From: an uncultured Alphaproteobacteria bacterium
GTDB taxonomy: Bacteria; Pseudomonadota; Alphaproteobacteria; Reyranellales; Reyranellaceae
NCBI GenBank assembly: GCA_903929895.1
Contig: CAIYWM010000551.1
Span: forward strand, 1-10,639
Direction of reading: 5' to 3'
DNA length: 10,639 nt
Shown: positions 1 through 6,966 of the stretch, in pieces
Numbering within the stretch: position 1 is the first letter of the stretch
Layout of the letters: the number at the start of each line of letters is the position of its first letter
Notes under the pieces: generated by a model
Told to the model about the DNA's origin: nothing
The model's database searches: none
The model's input: the letters and a program-made list of their open reading frames with translations, nothing else
Position numbers and translations under genes: made by a program

Positions 1-276
1 GCGCAGGACATCCCCGATGCCGAGCTGGTCGAACGCCTGGTGAAGGTCCGCGGCATCGGCCGCTGGAGCGCCGAGATGTTCCTGATGTTCCGCCTTGGCC
101 GTCCCGACGTCCTGCCGCTTGACGACTACAGTTTACGCAAGGCCTACGCCAAAGCGTTCAGGAAGCGCGCACTGCCCTCGCCGAAGGCGCTGGAGAAAGC
201 AGGCGCGAAGTGGCGGCCCTATCGCACCGTCGCAAGCTGGTATCTGTGGCGCGTGCTGGATCAGCCGACAGCGTAG
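1..276 (+). CDS. DNA-3-methyladenine glycosylase II (AlkA-like), C-terminal part, 5' end outside the window
   Basis: The last 91 codons of a base-excision repair glycosylase that removes alkylated purines from DNA. The frame is open from base 1 and ends at TAG 274-276, so the N-terminal part lies to the left. A helix-hairpin-helix is visible at partial residues 14-24 (VKVRGIGRWSA). It is followed by the HhH-GPD segment DVLPLDDYSLRK, whose second aspartate (partial residue 42) aligns with catalytic Asp238 of E. coli AlkA. The ending WRPYRTVASWYLWR also matches the AlkA C-terminus (WKPWRSYALLHIW). Family assignment is firm. Substrate range cannot be judged without the N-terminal half. An in-frame ATG at position 40 is internal to the hairpin motif and is not a plausible start. 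The next gene starts 64 bases downstream on the same strand. Confidence 0.9.
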   Translation, partial: AQDIPDAELVERLVKVRGIGRWSAEMFLMFRLGRPDVLPLDDYSLRKAYAKAFRKRALPSPKALEKAGAKWRPYRTVASWYLWRVLDQPTA

Positions 277-325
277 CGTGGTAAAGGCGCGTTCATCTGA
301 CGCCACTGGAGTGACACGTTTGCCA

Positions 326-334
326 TGACATAAT
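326..334 (+). promoter_or_regulatory. Extended -10 promoter element for the malonyl-CoA decarboxylase gene
   Basis: TGACATAAT fits the extended -10 consensus TGnTATAAT with one mismatch. Its end lies 6 bases before the ATG at 341, so transcription would begin at or next to the first base of the start codon. No convincing -35 hexamer lies at 16-18 bases, which extended -10 promoters can tolerate. No Shine-Dalgarno sequence precedes the ATG, consistent with a leaderless message. This is a reading by eye only. Confidence 0.4.
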
Positions 335-340
335 CGGCGC

Positions 341-1732
341 ATGGCCCTGCTGTTCTCCAATACCGTCGACCGTACCCTCGAACGACTTCGCACTGCTTTC
401 GTCGACACTGCCCGCGGCGCCCGCGAGGCGGTGGGGGCGCCGCTCCGGCCCGATCTTCCCGACGACGACATCCCCCGCCTGAAGAGCCGCATCGACGCCT
501 GCCTGGAAGGCAAGGGTGGCGAGACCGCGCGGCGCGGCCGGGCCGCCGAACTGGGACAGGCCTACCTGTCGCTGTCATCCGCAGGCCGCAAGAAGTTCCT
601 GCTGACGCTCGCCCGTGATTACGGCCTGCCGCGTGAGACCGCGATGAAGACGGTCGACCATTGGCGCGCCGGCAAGGAGCCCGCCCGGGCGCTGCGTCGC
701 GAGCTGGAGCCGCCGGCGGTGCGGCTGCTGCGCGAGTTCGTCGGCGTGCCGCAGGGTGTGAAGTTCGTCGTCGATCTCCGCGCCGAGTTGCTGGCGCTGG
801 GCCGCAGCGACCCCGCGGCCAAGGCGCTGAGCGAGGATCTGCGCTCGCTGCTGGGCGCCTGGTTCGACGTGGCCTTCCTCGACCTGGTGCGCATCGACTG
901 GGCCTCGCCCGCCTCACTGCTGGAAAAGCTCGTGACCTACGAGGCCGTCCACGCCATCCGCTCGTGGCGCGACCTCAAGAACCGGCTCGATTCGGACCGG
1001 CGCTGCTTTGCCTTCTTCCATCCGCGCATGCCCGACGAGCCGCTGATCTTCGTCGAGGTGGCGCTGGTCGACGGCATGGCCGGCAACGTGCAGCGACTGC
1101 TCGATGCGCGCGACGAGACGCACGATCCCAAGCGCGCCAACACCGCGATCTTCTACTCGATCTCGAACTGCCAGCAGGGCCTGGCGGGCATCAGCTTCGG
1201 CAACTTCCTGATCAAGCGCGTGGCCGACCAGCTCTCGCGCGACCTGCCGAACATCAAGGACTTCGCGACCCTGTCGCCGATTCCCGGCCTGCGCCACCAT
1301 GTCGAGCACCGGTTCAAGACCGAAGGCGACGGCGCCCTTACCCAGAGCGAGATCGCCTCGCTGGGGCCGGTGACAGACGAGGCCTACGGCGCCGCGGCCG
1401 TCCTCAAGCTCCTGGCCCGGCCGAGCTGGTGGGAGGTGCCGGCCATCGACAAGGCGCTGCGCCCGATCCTGACGCGTCTGGCCGCCGTCTATCTCACCGC
1501 CACCGACAAGGGTCGTGCTCTCGACAGGGTGGCGCACTTCCACCTCGGCAACGGCGCCGTCGTCGAGCGGCTGAACTGGCTGGGCGACACCAGCGCCAAC
1601 GGGTTCAAGCAGTCCTACGGGATGATGGTGAACTACCGCTACAAGCTCTCCGACGTCGACGCCAACCACGAGGCCTATTCGGCCGGCAAGGTCGTCGCCA
1701 GCCGCGAGGTTCGGGGGCAGGCGAAGGGATAA
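341..1732 (+). CDS. Malonyl-CoA decarboxylase
   Basis: A complete 463-residue enzyme that decarboxylates malonyl-CoA to acetyl-CoA and CO2. It has the family's two parts: a helical N-terminal domain (about residues 1-125) and the acetyltransferase-fold catalytic domain (about 130-440). The active-site serine lies in LSPIPG (Ser312, matching human Ser329). The catalytic histidine lies in FHLGNGA (His401, matching human His423). Other conserved blocks are FHPRMPDEPLIFVEVAL (226-242), GISFGNFLIKRV (283-294) and the terminal MVNYRYKL. The C-terminus (AKG) is not a peroxisomal signal, and no signal peptide or membrane segment is seen, so the protein is cytosolic. The ATG at 341 is the only sensible start, since the next Met is residue 102. 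No malonyl-CoA synthetase or malonate carrier (matB, matC) lies beside it, so a role in setting malonyl-CoA levels is as likely as malonate growth. Confidence 0.95.
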   Translation: MALLFSNTVDRTLERLRTAFVDTARGAREAVGAPLRPDLPDDDIPRLKSRIDACLEGKGGETARRGRAAELGQAYLSLSSAGRKKFLLTLARDYGLPRETAMKTVDHWRAGKEPARALRRELEPPAVRLLREFVGVPQGVKFVVDLRAELLALGRSDPAAKALSEDLRSLLGAWFDVAFLDLVRIDWASPASLLEKLVTYEAVHAIRSWRDLKNRLDSDRRCFAFFHPRMPDEPLIFVEVALVDGMAGNVQRLLDARDETHDPKRANTAIFYSISNCQQGLAGISFGNFLIKRVADQLSRDLPNIKDFATLSPIPGLRHHVEHRFKTEGDGALTQSEIASLGPVTDEAYGAAAVLKLLARPSWWEVPAIDKALRPILTRLAAVYLTATDKGRALDRVAHFHLGNGAVVERLNWLGDTSANGFKQSYGMMVNYRYKLSDVDANHEAYSAGKVVASREVRGQAKG

Positions 1733-1736
1733 CGCC

Positions 1737-1757
1737 GCTGGGGGCGCGCGCCCCAGC
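1737..1757. terminator. GC-rich hairpin between converging genes, probable bidirectional terminator
   Basis: GCTGGGG (1737-1743) pairs perfectly with CCCCAGC (1751-1757) around a 7-base GCGCGCG-type loop. It lies in the 30-base gap between the stop of the malonyl-CoA decarboxylase gene (1732) and the stop of the SMP-30-like gene (1763), where a shared terminator is expected. Neither strand has a proper T-run after the stem, so termination may be weak or Rho-assisted. Confidence 0.5.
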
Positions 1758-1762
1758 AGACC

Positions 1763-2695
1763 CTACTTGTTCAGATACTCGAGCTTCAGGCCGGGACGCG
1801 GCCACTCGAAGCTGACCAGCTTGCCGGTCATCGAGAGGGTGGCGTAGGCGGTGCGCAGGTCCGGTCCACCGAAGCAGACATTGGTGACCATCGGGTCGGG
1901 CAGCTTGTGCTGCGTAACCGACTTTCCGTCGGGCGAGATGTCGGAGACGGCGCCGGTGATCAGGGTCGCGACGCAGACGTGGCCGGCGGAATCGACGGCC
2001 AGCGAATCGAACATCTGGTAGCCCCCGAGGCCAGCGATCACTCGGCCCTTCTCGCCACGATAGGGGCCGTTGGCGTCCTTGATCGTGCCGGGCGCCGAGA
2101 GGTCGAAGGCCCAGAGGCGCGCGGTCGGTGTCTCCACGACATAGAGCGTCTTGCCGTCTGGCGAGAGGCCGCAGCCGTTGGGCCGCTCCAGCGGGAACAC
2201 CTTCTGCTCGTTCTTCGAGCCGTCGGCCCTGGCGTAATAGACAGCGCCACGATCGTTGTCGTACTCGCGCGTCTTGCCCAAGTCGGTGAACCAGAAGCCG
2301 CCGGCATCGTCGAACACCAGGTCGTTGGGGCCGTTCAGCTTGCGGCCGTCGCAGCTGTCGTACAGCGTCTCGAACTTGCCGGTCTCCGGGTCGACCACCT
2401 GGATCGAGCCGCCCTTGTACGAGGCAGGCGCCGTGCCGGGGAACAGGCGGCCGTCGGGTCGCTCGACCCAGTTGAAGCCGCCATTGTTGGTCACGTAGAT
2501 CTTGCCGCCGGGGCCCATCGCCGCGCCGTTGGGGCCGCCGCCCAGCTTGGCAATGATGTGATGCTTGCCGTCGGGCGTGACGCGCGTGAGCGTCTCGCGC
2601 GCGATCTCGACCAGGATGACCGAGCCGTCGGGCATGGCCACCGGACCCTCGGGGAATTTGAGGCCCGAGGTGATCTCCGTGAACGGCGTCGTCAT
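1763..2695 (-). CDS. SMP-30/gluconolactonase-like family protein (sugar or other lactone hydrolase)
   Basis: A 310-residue six-bladed beta-propeller of the SMP-30/gluconolactonase/LRE family, metal-dependent enzymes that usually hydrolyse lactones. The three expected metal ligands are visible: Glu16 in FPEGP, Asn173 in RPNGCGLSPD and Asp230 in MFDSLAVD, matching human SMP30 Glu18, Asn154 and Asp204. Further family signatures are GGPNGAAM (53-60), NGPNDLVFD (121-129) and the repeated PDGK turns. There is no signal peptide. The ATG at 2695 has a good Shine-Dalgarno (GGGAGAG) upstream. It is the last gene of a three-gene operon, 29 bases behind the second crotonase gene. That position suggests it acts on a cyclic ester or ether from the same route, but the substrate is unknown, and gluconolactone should not be assumed. 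Confidence 0.87.
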   Translation of the reverse strand: MTTPFTEITSGLKFPEGPVAMPDGSVILVEIARETLTRVTPDGKHHIIAKLGGGPNGAAMGPGGKIYVTNNGGFNWVERPDGRLFPGTAPASYKGGSIQVVDPETGKFETLYDSCDGRKLNGPNDLVFDDAGGFWFTDLGKTREYDNDRGAVYYARADGSKNEQKVFPLERPNGCGLSPDGKTLYVVETPTARLWAFDLSAPGTIKDANGPYRGEKGRVIAGLGGYQMFDSLAVDSAGHVCVATLITGAVSDISPDGKSVTQHKLPDPMVTNVCFGGPDLRTAYATLSMTGKLVSFEWPRPGLKLEYLNK

Positions 2696-2724
2696 GGTGG
2701 TCTCTCCCGTGGTTCTTGTCGTTC

Positions 2725-3513
2725 CTACTTGCCCTTGAAGGCGGGCTTGCGCTTGGCGAGGAAGGCCGCGACGCCTTCCTTGAAATCCTCGCTCTTGCCC
2801 AGCTCGCGCTGGAAGTCGCGCTCGACGTCGAGCTGCTGAGAGAGCGTATTGCCGCTGGCGCGGTTCATCGCCTCCTTGATACGGGCGAGCGACATGGTCG
2901 GCCCGTCCGCGAGGCGGCGCGCGAGGTCGCCGGCCGTCTTCATGAGGTCGGCATCCTCGACGACGTCCCAGATCAGGCCCCAGTCCTTGGCCTGCTGGGC
3001 GGTGATCTGCGGCGCCAGCATCGCCAGCGCCCGCGCCCGCTGCTCACCCACCAGGCGCGGCAGGAACCAGGTGCTGCCGCCGTCGGGCAGCAGGCCGATG
3101 CGGGCGAAGGCCTGCAGGAAGGACGCCGACTTGCCCGCGACGGCGATGTCGGAGGCGAGCGCGAAGCTCATGCCGACGCCGGCTGCCGGGCCGTTCACCG
3201 CCGCCACGATCGGCTTCGGGACGCTGCGCATCAGGCGGATCACGGGATTGAAGAACTTGTCGAGCGCCTCGCCCGAATCCGAGGTGTTGCCCTTCGCGCG
3301 GTCGGGATCGGCGAGATCGGCGCCGGCGCAGAAGCCGCGGCCCGCACCGGTCAGCAGCACCGCACGCACCGATTCGTCCGCGGCAAGGTCCTCCCAGCAC
3401 TGCTTCAGCTCGCCGATCATCTTGCGCGACACGGCATTGAGCCGGTCCGGCGCGTTCAGGGTCAGGGTGGCGAGGCCGTCTTGCTTGGCGATCTGGATCT
3501 TCTCGTAGGTCAT
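2725..3513 (-). CDS. Enoyl-CoA hydratase/isomerase family protein, PaaG-like (copy 2)
   Basis: A complete 262-residue crotonase-fold enzyme acting on a CoA thioester. The oxyanion-hole segments are present: GRGFCAGADL (58-67) and NGPAAGVGMS (107-116). Both glutamates of classic enoyl-CoA hydratase (rat Glu144 and Glu164) are replaced, the second by Phe in FLQAFARI. Instead there is LLPDGGSTW with Asp144, the position of catalytic Asp136 in PaaG. That makes a double-bond isomerase of the PaaG type (epoxyphenylacetyl-CoA isomerase or a delta3-delta2 enoyl-CoA isomerase) more likely than a hydratase. The start is supported by a GAGACGAGA Shine-Dalgarno, and the gene begins 12 bases after the stop of its paralog. 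The tail (ELGKSEDFKEGVAAFLAKR) is identical to the paralog's, showing duplication. Exact substrate is not known, and no other phenylacetate genes are nearby. Confidence 0.9.
   Translation of the reverse strand: MTYEKIQIAKQDGLATLTLNAPDRLNAVSRKMIGELKQCWEDLAADESVRAVLLTGAGRGFCAGADLADPDRAKGNTSDSGEALDKFFNPVIRLMRSVPKPIVAAVNGPAAGVGMSFALASDIAVAGKSASFLQAFARIGLLPDGGSTWFLPRLVGEQRARALAMLAPQITAQQAKDWGLIWDVVEDADLMKTAGDLARRLADGPTMSLARIKEAMNRASGNTLSQQLDVERDFQRELGKSEDFKEGVAAFLAKRKPAFKGK
2751..2838. repeat. Direct-repeat copy A: 3' end of crotonase gene copy 2
   Basis: This 88-base stretch matches 3552-3639 in the same orientation, offset by 801 bases, with about nine mismatches by eye (roughly 90% identity). 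It codes for the last 30 or so residues of the downstream crotonase. The match fades further into the gene, so this is the best conserved part of a tandem duplication rather than a mobile repeat. Confidence 0.8.
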
Positions 3514-3525
3514 CTGTCTCGTCTC

Positions 3526-4323
3526 TCAACGTCCGGTGAAGTTGGGGGCGCGCTTGGCGAGGAAGGCGGCGACGCCCTCCTTAAAATCCTCGCTCTTGCC
3601 GAGCTCGCGTTGATGGTCGCGCTCGAGGTCGAGCTGCTGGTCGAGCGTGTTGGTGGCGGCCGCGTTGATGGCGCCCTTGATCGCGGCATAGGAGCGGGTC
3701 GGGCCGGTGGCGAGCTTAGCTGCGATCTTGCCGGCCTCGTCCATCAGGGCGGCGTCGTCGACGACCTGCCAGACCATGCCCATGCGCGCGGCCTCCTCGG
3801 CCGGGACAGAGGTGCCGAGCATCGCGAGTGCGCGGGCCCGGGCATCGCCCACCGTGTGCGGCAGGAACCAGGTGCCACCCAGATCGGGGATCAGCGAGAT
3901 GCGCACGAAGGCCTGGTCGAAGCGGGCCGAGCGCGCGGCGATCACGATATCGCAGGCCAGCGCCAGGTTGGCGCCACCGCCGGCCGCCACGCCGTTGACG
4001 GCCGCCACGATGGGCTTGGGCAAGTCGCGCATGGCCCGGATCATGGGATTGAAAATGCGGTCCATCGCTGCGCCGACGTCCCGCGGGCCCTGGGACGAGG
4101 CGTCGCCGGGACCGCCGCCGGCCAGGTCGGCGCCGGCGCAGAAGCCGCGGCCGGTACCGGTCAGCAGCACGGCGCGCACGGCATCGTCCTCGCGGGCGCG
4201 TTTCAGCTCGGCGTTCATGGCGTCGATCAGTTGATGGCTCATGGCGTTCAGCCGCTGCGGGCGGTTGAGCGTCAGGGTCAGCACGCCGCCCTCGAGGGCG
4301 GACAGAACAGGCGTTTCTTCCAT
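3526..4323 (-). CDS. Enoyl-CoA hydratase/isomerase family protein, PaaG-like (copy 1)
   Basis: A 265-residue crotonase-fold enzyme, first gene of the operon and paralog of the gene just downstream. The oxyanion-hole motifs are GRGFCAGADL (58-67) and NGVAAGGGANL (110-120). As in its partner, the glutamates used by true hydratases are missing, and Asp147 in LIPDLGGTW sits at the PaaG catalytic aspartate position, favouring isomerase chemistry. The start was set at ATG 4321-4323 because the protein then opens with the family's usual short strand (EETPVLSALEGGVLTLTLNRP). The frame extends 30 codons further to 4413, but that part is arginine- and cysteine-rich, unlike any crotonase, and would overlap the divergent flavodoxin gene. 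No strong Shine-Dalgarno precedes the chosen start. Having two isomerase-type paralogs side by side suggests two related substrates or a heteromer, which is inference. Confidence 0.88.
   Translation of the reverse strand: MEETPVLSALEGGVLTLTLNRPQRLNAMSHQLIDAMNAELKRAREDDAVRAVLLTGTGRGFCAGADLAGGGPGDASSQGPRDVGAAMDRIFNPMIRAMRDLPKPIVAAVNGVAAGGGANLALACDIVIAARSARFDQAFVRISLIPDLGGTWFLPHTVGDARARALAMLGTSVPAEEAARMGMVWQVVDDAALMDEAGKIAAKLATGPTRSYAAIKGAINAAATNTLDQQLDLERDHQRELGKSEDFKEGVAAFLAKRAPNFTGR
3552..3639. repeat. Direct-repeat copy B: 3' end of crotonase gene copy 1
   Basis: Partner of the stretch at 2751-2838. Most differences cluster in one short segment (around 3610-3617), and both copies end inside the codons for the shared QQLD segment. 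Either recent duplication, gene conversion or strong constraint on the C-terminal helix could explain it. Confidence 0.8.
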
Positions 4324-4403
4324 GACCGCAAGACTGGCATGGCCGAATTTGCCGCGCCATCCGGTCGCGTCGCATCGCGGCACGCAGTCCCTTATCCGGG
4401 AGC

Positions 4404-4850
4404 ATGGCCTCAATCCTCATTCTTGTCGGCACCGAGTCGGGCAATGCCCAGATGGTGGCCGACGCGCTGCAACCCGTGCTGGCGAGTGCCGGACACGCCG
4501 TCGACGTCACCGACAAGGCAGCGACCGCTGCCGACCTGCAGGCGCACGACGTGCTCCTCGCGGTCTGCGCGACCCATGGCTCGGGCGACATCCCGACCAA
4601 CATCCTGCCGCTGGTCGAGGCGCTCGAGCGCGAGAGGCCCGACCTCTCGGGCCATCGCTATGGGGTCATCGCGCTGGGCGACATGACCTACCAGGACACG
4701 TTCTGCGGCGGCGGCAAGAAGGTCGACCAGGCGCTGGAGCGCTGCGGTGCCCGACGGGTCGGCGAGAGACTCGAAATCGACGCCTCCGAGCAGCCCCTGC
4801 CCGACGAGGAAGCGCTGACCTGGATCGAGGGCTGGAAGACGAAGGTCTGA
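4404..4850 (+). CDS. Small single-domain flavodoxin, MioC-like
   Basis: A 148-residue FMN-binding electron-transfer protein of the short-chain flavodoxin type. The three FMN loops are in order: phosphate loop GTESGNA (9-15), the isoalloxazine loop ATHGSGDIPTN (56-66), and ALGDMTYQDTFCGGGKKVD (90-108). The last two blocks resemble MioC and the flavodoxin domains of sulfite reductase or cytochrome P450 reductase. No reductase domain is attached and no ferredoxin-NADP reductase gene is adjacent, so its electron donor and acceptor are unknown. The start ATG has a GGGAG directly before it (4398-4402) with only one base of spacing, unusually close, but a later Met (17) would remove the phosphate loop. 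The gene diverges from the crotonase operon across 80 bases, and its stop is 11 bases from the converging cyclase stop. Confidence 0.85.
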   Translation: MASILILVGTESGNAQMVADALQPVLASAGHAVDVTDKAATAADLQAHDVLLAVCATHGSGDIPTNILPLVEALERERPDLSGHRYGVIALGDMTYQDTFCGGGKKVDQALERCGARRVGERLEIDASEQPLPDEEALTWIEGWKTKV

Positions 4851-4861
4851 AGGACCCTCAA

Positions 4862-6043
4862 TCAGTCCGGCAGCGTAAAGATCTCCACGGGTTCGCGCAC
4901 CCCGCGCAGGCGGTGTTTGCCGAGCGACTTCATCGGGCGCGGGCAATCGGCGTTGAATTCGGCGGAAGCGCAGACGGGGACCCCGAGCGCCTTCGTCAGA
5001 CCCTCCAGCCGCGAGGCGCGGTTGACGGCGGAGCCGATGACCGTGAAGTCGAGCCGGTCCTCGGTGCCGATGTTGCCGAAGGTCACCGTGCCGACGTGGA
5101 GCCCGATGCCGAACTTCATCGGCTCGGCGCCGCCCGTGGCACGCGCCTCGTTGGCGGCCTCGGCATCGTCGATCAACTGGCGCGCGGCGTCGAGCGCGGC
5201 GGCTGTCACCATCGGCATGAACAGCGCATCCTCGGCCGGGAAATAGGCCATCACACCGTCGCCGATGAACTTCAGGATCTCGCCGCCATTTTTGGCGAGC
5301 GCGTCGCCCACCAGCTGGAAGTAGTTGTTCAGCAGCTCGAGCACCTGATCGGGCGGCAGGCGCTCGTTGAGCCCGGTGAAGTCGCGCAGGTCGGAGAACC
5401 ACAGCACGGCCCGGATCTCCTCGCCGTCGCCGCGGCGGATCATGCCGTGCAGGATGCGCTCGCCGACATGGCGGCCGAGATAGGTCTGGGCGACAGTCTG
5501 CGCGACGCTCTCCTCGATGTGCATCTCCGTCACGGCGCCCATCATGTCGACCAGGCGCGTGAGGTCGTCGATGTCGGCGTCGCCGAAGCCTTCCCTGCGG
5601 TCGGTCGCGAAGGTCACGACGGGCATCGGCCCGTCGCGGCGGACGCGCATCGGCAATGAGAAGTAATCGGTACCGCCGTCCCGCCTCACCTCGTGCAGCA
5701 CCTCGTGGTGCCGCTCCGTAAGGCTGTCGAGCCGGTAGCGCACCGGGGAGCCCCCCTCACGCGCGACCTGGATCGGGCTGCCGATATAGGCCGGGGTGAA
5801 CTGCACCCCGTAGGCGCGGGTAATCGTCTCGACCCTCTCGCCGCGCCGCCACAGATAGCCCATCGCCTGAAGCTGCGGATGGACGAGCTGGAGGCCGATA
5901 TACATCCGCCAGACCGGCACGCCCGCCTCGAGCACCAAGCGCATCAGCTGCTCGATGAAGGCTTCCGGCTTCCGGACGAGCCGGCCTTCGCGCAGCAGCC
6001 ATTTCGCGACCGGCAGCAGCCGATCCGCTGCCGGTGCGGTCAC
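4862..6043 (-). CDS. Class III adenylate cyclase, soluble, with an uncharacterised N-terminal domain
   Basis: A 393-residue enzyme predicted to make cAMP from ATP. The C-terminal cyclase homology domain (about 210-390) has a complete active site: metal-binding Asp218 (FSDLRDFT) and Asp262 (IGDGV), adenine-selecting Lys258 (EILKF) and Asp332 (LDFTVIG), and transition-state residues Asn341 and Arg345 (VNRASRLE). The lysine/aspartate pair argues for ATP rather than GTP. Residues 1-180 contain no membrane segment or sensor domain I recognise, although similar N-termini are, as I recall, seen on other alphaproteobacterial cyclases. The start is a GTG at 6041-6043 with GAGG about nine bases upstream, 17 bases after the dehydrogenase stop. 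The frame stays open far into that gene, but the extension is an arginine-rich shadow. It is the last gene of a thiolase-dehydrogenase-cyclase operon. Confidence 0.88.
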   Translation of the reverse strand: MTAPAADRLLPVAKWLLREGRLVRKPEAFIEQLMRLVLEAGVPVWRMYIGLQLVHPQLQAMGYLWRRGERVETITRAYGVQFTPAYIGSPIQVAREGGSPVRYRLDSLTERHHEVLHEVRRDGGTDYFSLPMRVRRDGPMPVVTFATDRREGFGDADIDDLTRLVDMMGAVTEMHIEESVAQTVAQTYLGRHVGERILHGMIRRGDGEEIRAVLWFSDLRDFTGLNERLPPDQVLELLNNYFQLVGDALAKNGGEILKFIGDGVMAYFPAEDALFMPMVTAAALDAARQLIDDAEAANEARATGGAEPMKFGIGLHVGTVTFGNIGTEDRLDFTVIGSAVNRASRLEGLTKALGVPVCASAEFNADCPRPMKSLGKHRLRGVREPVEIFTLPD

Positions 6044-6060
6044 GGGAGACGCCTCGCCGC

Positions 6061-6957
6061 TCAGGAGCCGCTCACGACGGCGGCAACTTCCTCGCCGGAG
6101 GTGCGGAAGACCCGGCTGGCCGAGACGTCGGCGATCTTCTCGATATTGTCGGCCACGTCCTCGATGGTCGGCGCCCGGCCATCGATCCGGAGCCCCTCGG
6201 CCTCGCGATACTCGATGCGCGCGAAGGTGCCGGCGCCGGCGCTCCAGATGTCGCCGGTGCGCTGGCACTGCTCGCTGCACAGGAAAGCGACCATCGGCGA
6301 GACGAACTCGGGCCTGAGCTTGGCCAGCGCCTCGGGCGTCATCAGGCTTTCGGTCATGCGCGTGGCGGCGATCGGCGCCAGCGCATTCATCATGATGTTG
6401 TACTTCTGGCCCTCGAGCCTGAGCGCGTTCATGAAGCCCACGACCGCGAGCTTGGCGCCGCCATAGTTGGACTGGCCGAAGGTGCCGTAGATGCCCGAGT
6501 TCGACGAGGTCACGACGATGCGGCCATAGGCCTTGGCGCGCAGGATCGGCCAGGCGGCATGGGTCACGTAGGCGGTGCCGAGGAAGTGGACCTTCACGAC
6601 GAACTCGAAATCCTCGGTCGTCATGTTGTGGAAGGTCTTGTCGCGCAGCACGCCGGCATTGTTCACCACGATGTCGACCGTGCCGAAGGCATCGACGGCG
6701 GTCTTCACGATGTTGGCGGCGGTCGCGGCCTCGGCGACCGAGTCGTAGTTGGCGACGGCCTGGCCGCCGGCCGCCTTGATCTCGTCGACGACCTTGTCGG
6801 CGGCCGCATGGCCCCCTCCCTTGCCGTCGACCGCGCCGCCCGGATCGTTCACGACTACCTTGGCGCCGCGGCTGGCCAGCAGCAGCGCGTGCGCGCGGCC
6901 GAGGCCATTGCCCGCGCCGGTGACGATGGCGACGCGATTGTCGAAACGGATTGTCAT
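6061..6957 (-). CDS. Short-chain dehydrogenase/reductase, MFE2-type 3-hydroxyacyl-CoA dehydrogenase-like
   Basis: A 298-residue Rossmann-fold oxidoreductase. The cofactor loop TGAGNGLG (13-20), NNAG (99-102), catalytic Ser152, Tyr165 and Lys169 (NYGGAK) are all present. Asp38 in VVVNDPGG should bind the adenosine ribose and favours NAD over NADP. The stretches VVVNDPGG and SGIYGTFGQSNYGGAK closely resemble the (3R)-hydroxyacyl-CoA dehydrogenase half of peroxisomal multifunctional enzyme 2 (HSD17B4), which oxidises a 3-hydroxyacyl-CoA. A C-terminal extension beyond the core (about 230-298) also fits that group. The ATG at 6957 has a GAGGAC Shine-Dalgarno just after the thiolase stop, so the two genes are almost certainly co-transcribed and translationally linked. 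Its product would be the thiolase substrate, which fits the gene order. The acyl chain is unknown. Confidence 0.88.
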   Translation of the reverse strand: MTIRFDNRVAIVTGAGNGLGRAHALLLASRGAKVVVNDPGGAVDGKGGGHAAADKVVDEIKAAGGQAVANYDSVAEAATAANIVKTAVDAFGTVDIVVNNAGVLRDKTFHNMTTEDFEFVVKVHFLGTAYVTHAAWPILRAKAYGRIVVTSSNSGIYGTFGQSNYGGAKLAVVGFMNALRLEGQKYNIMMNALAPIAATRMTESLMTPEALAKLRPEFVSPMVAFLCSEQCQRTGDIWSAGAGTFARIEYREAEGLRIDGRAPTIEDVADNIEKIADVSASRVFRTSGEEVAAVVSGS

Positions 6958-6966
6958 GACTGTCCT

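Noticed and set aside
1907..2839. A 310-codon plus-strand frame antisense to the SMP-30-like gene
   Set aside because: It is a mirror of the codon bias, with no start signal or recognisable domain.
4324..4413. Thirty extra N-terminal codons on crotonase copy 1
   Set aside because: The extension lacks family similarity and would overlap the divergent flavodoxin start. The later ATG gives a normal-length protein.
2716..4686. A 656-codon plus-strand open frame antisense to the two crotonase genes
   Set aside because: Its protein is a low-complexity run of Gly, Ala, Arg and His with no family signature. It follows the strong third-position GC bias of the real minus-strand genes and crosses the flavodoxin gene.
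4844..4856. Hairpin GGTC-loop-GACC between the converging flavodoxin and cyclase genes
   Set aside because: The stem is only four base pairs with no T-run, too weak to call a terminator.
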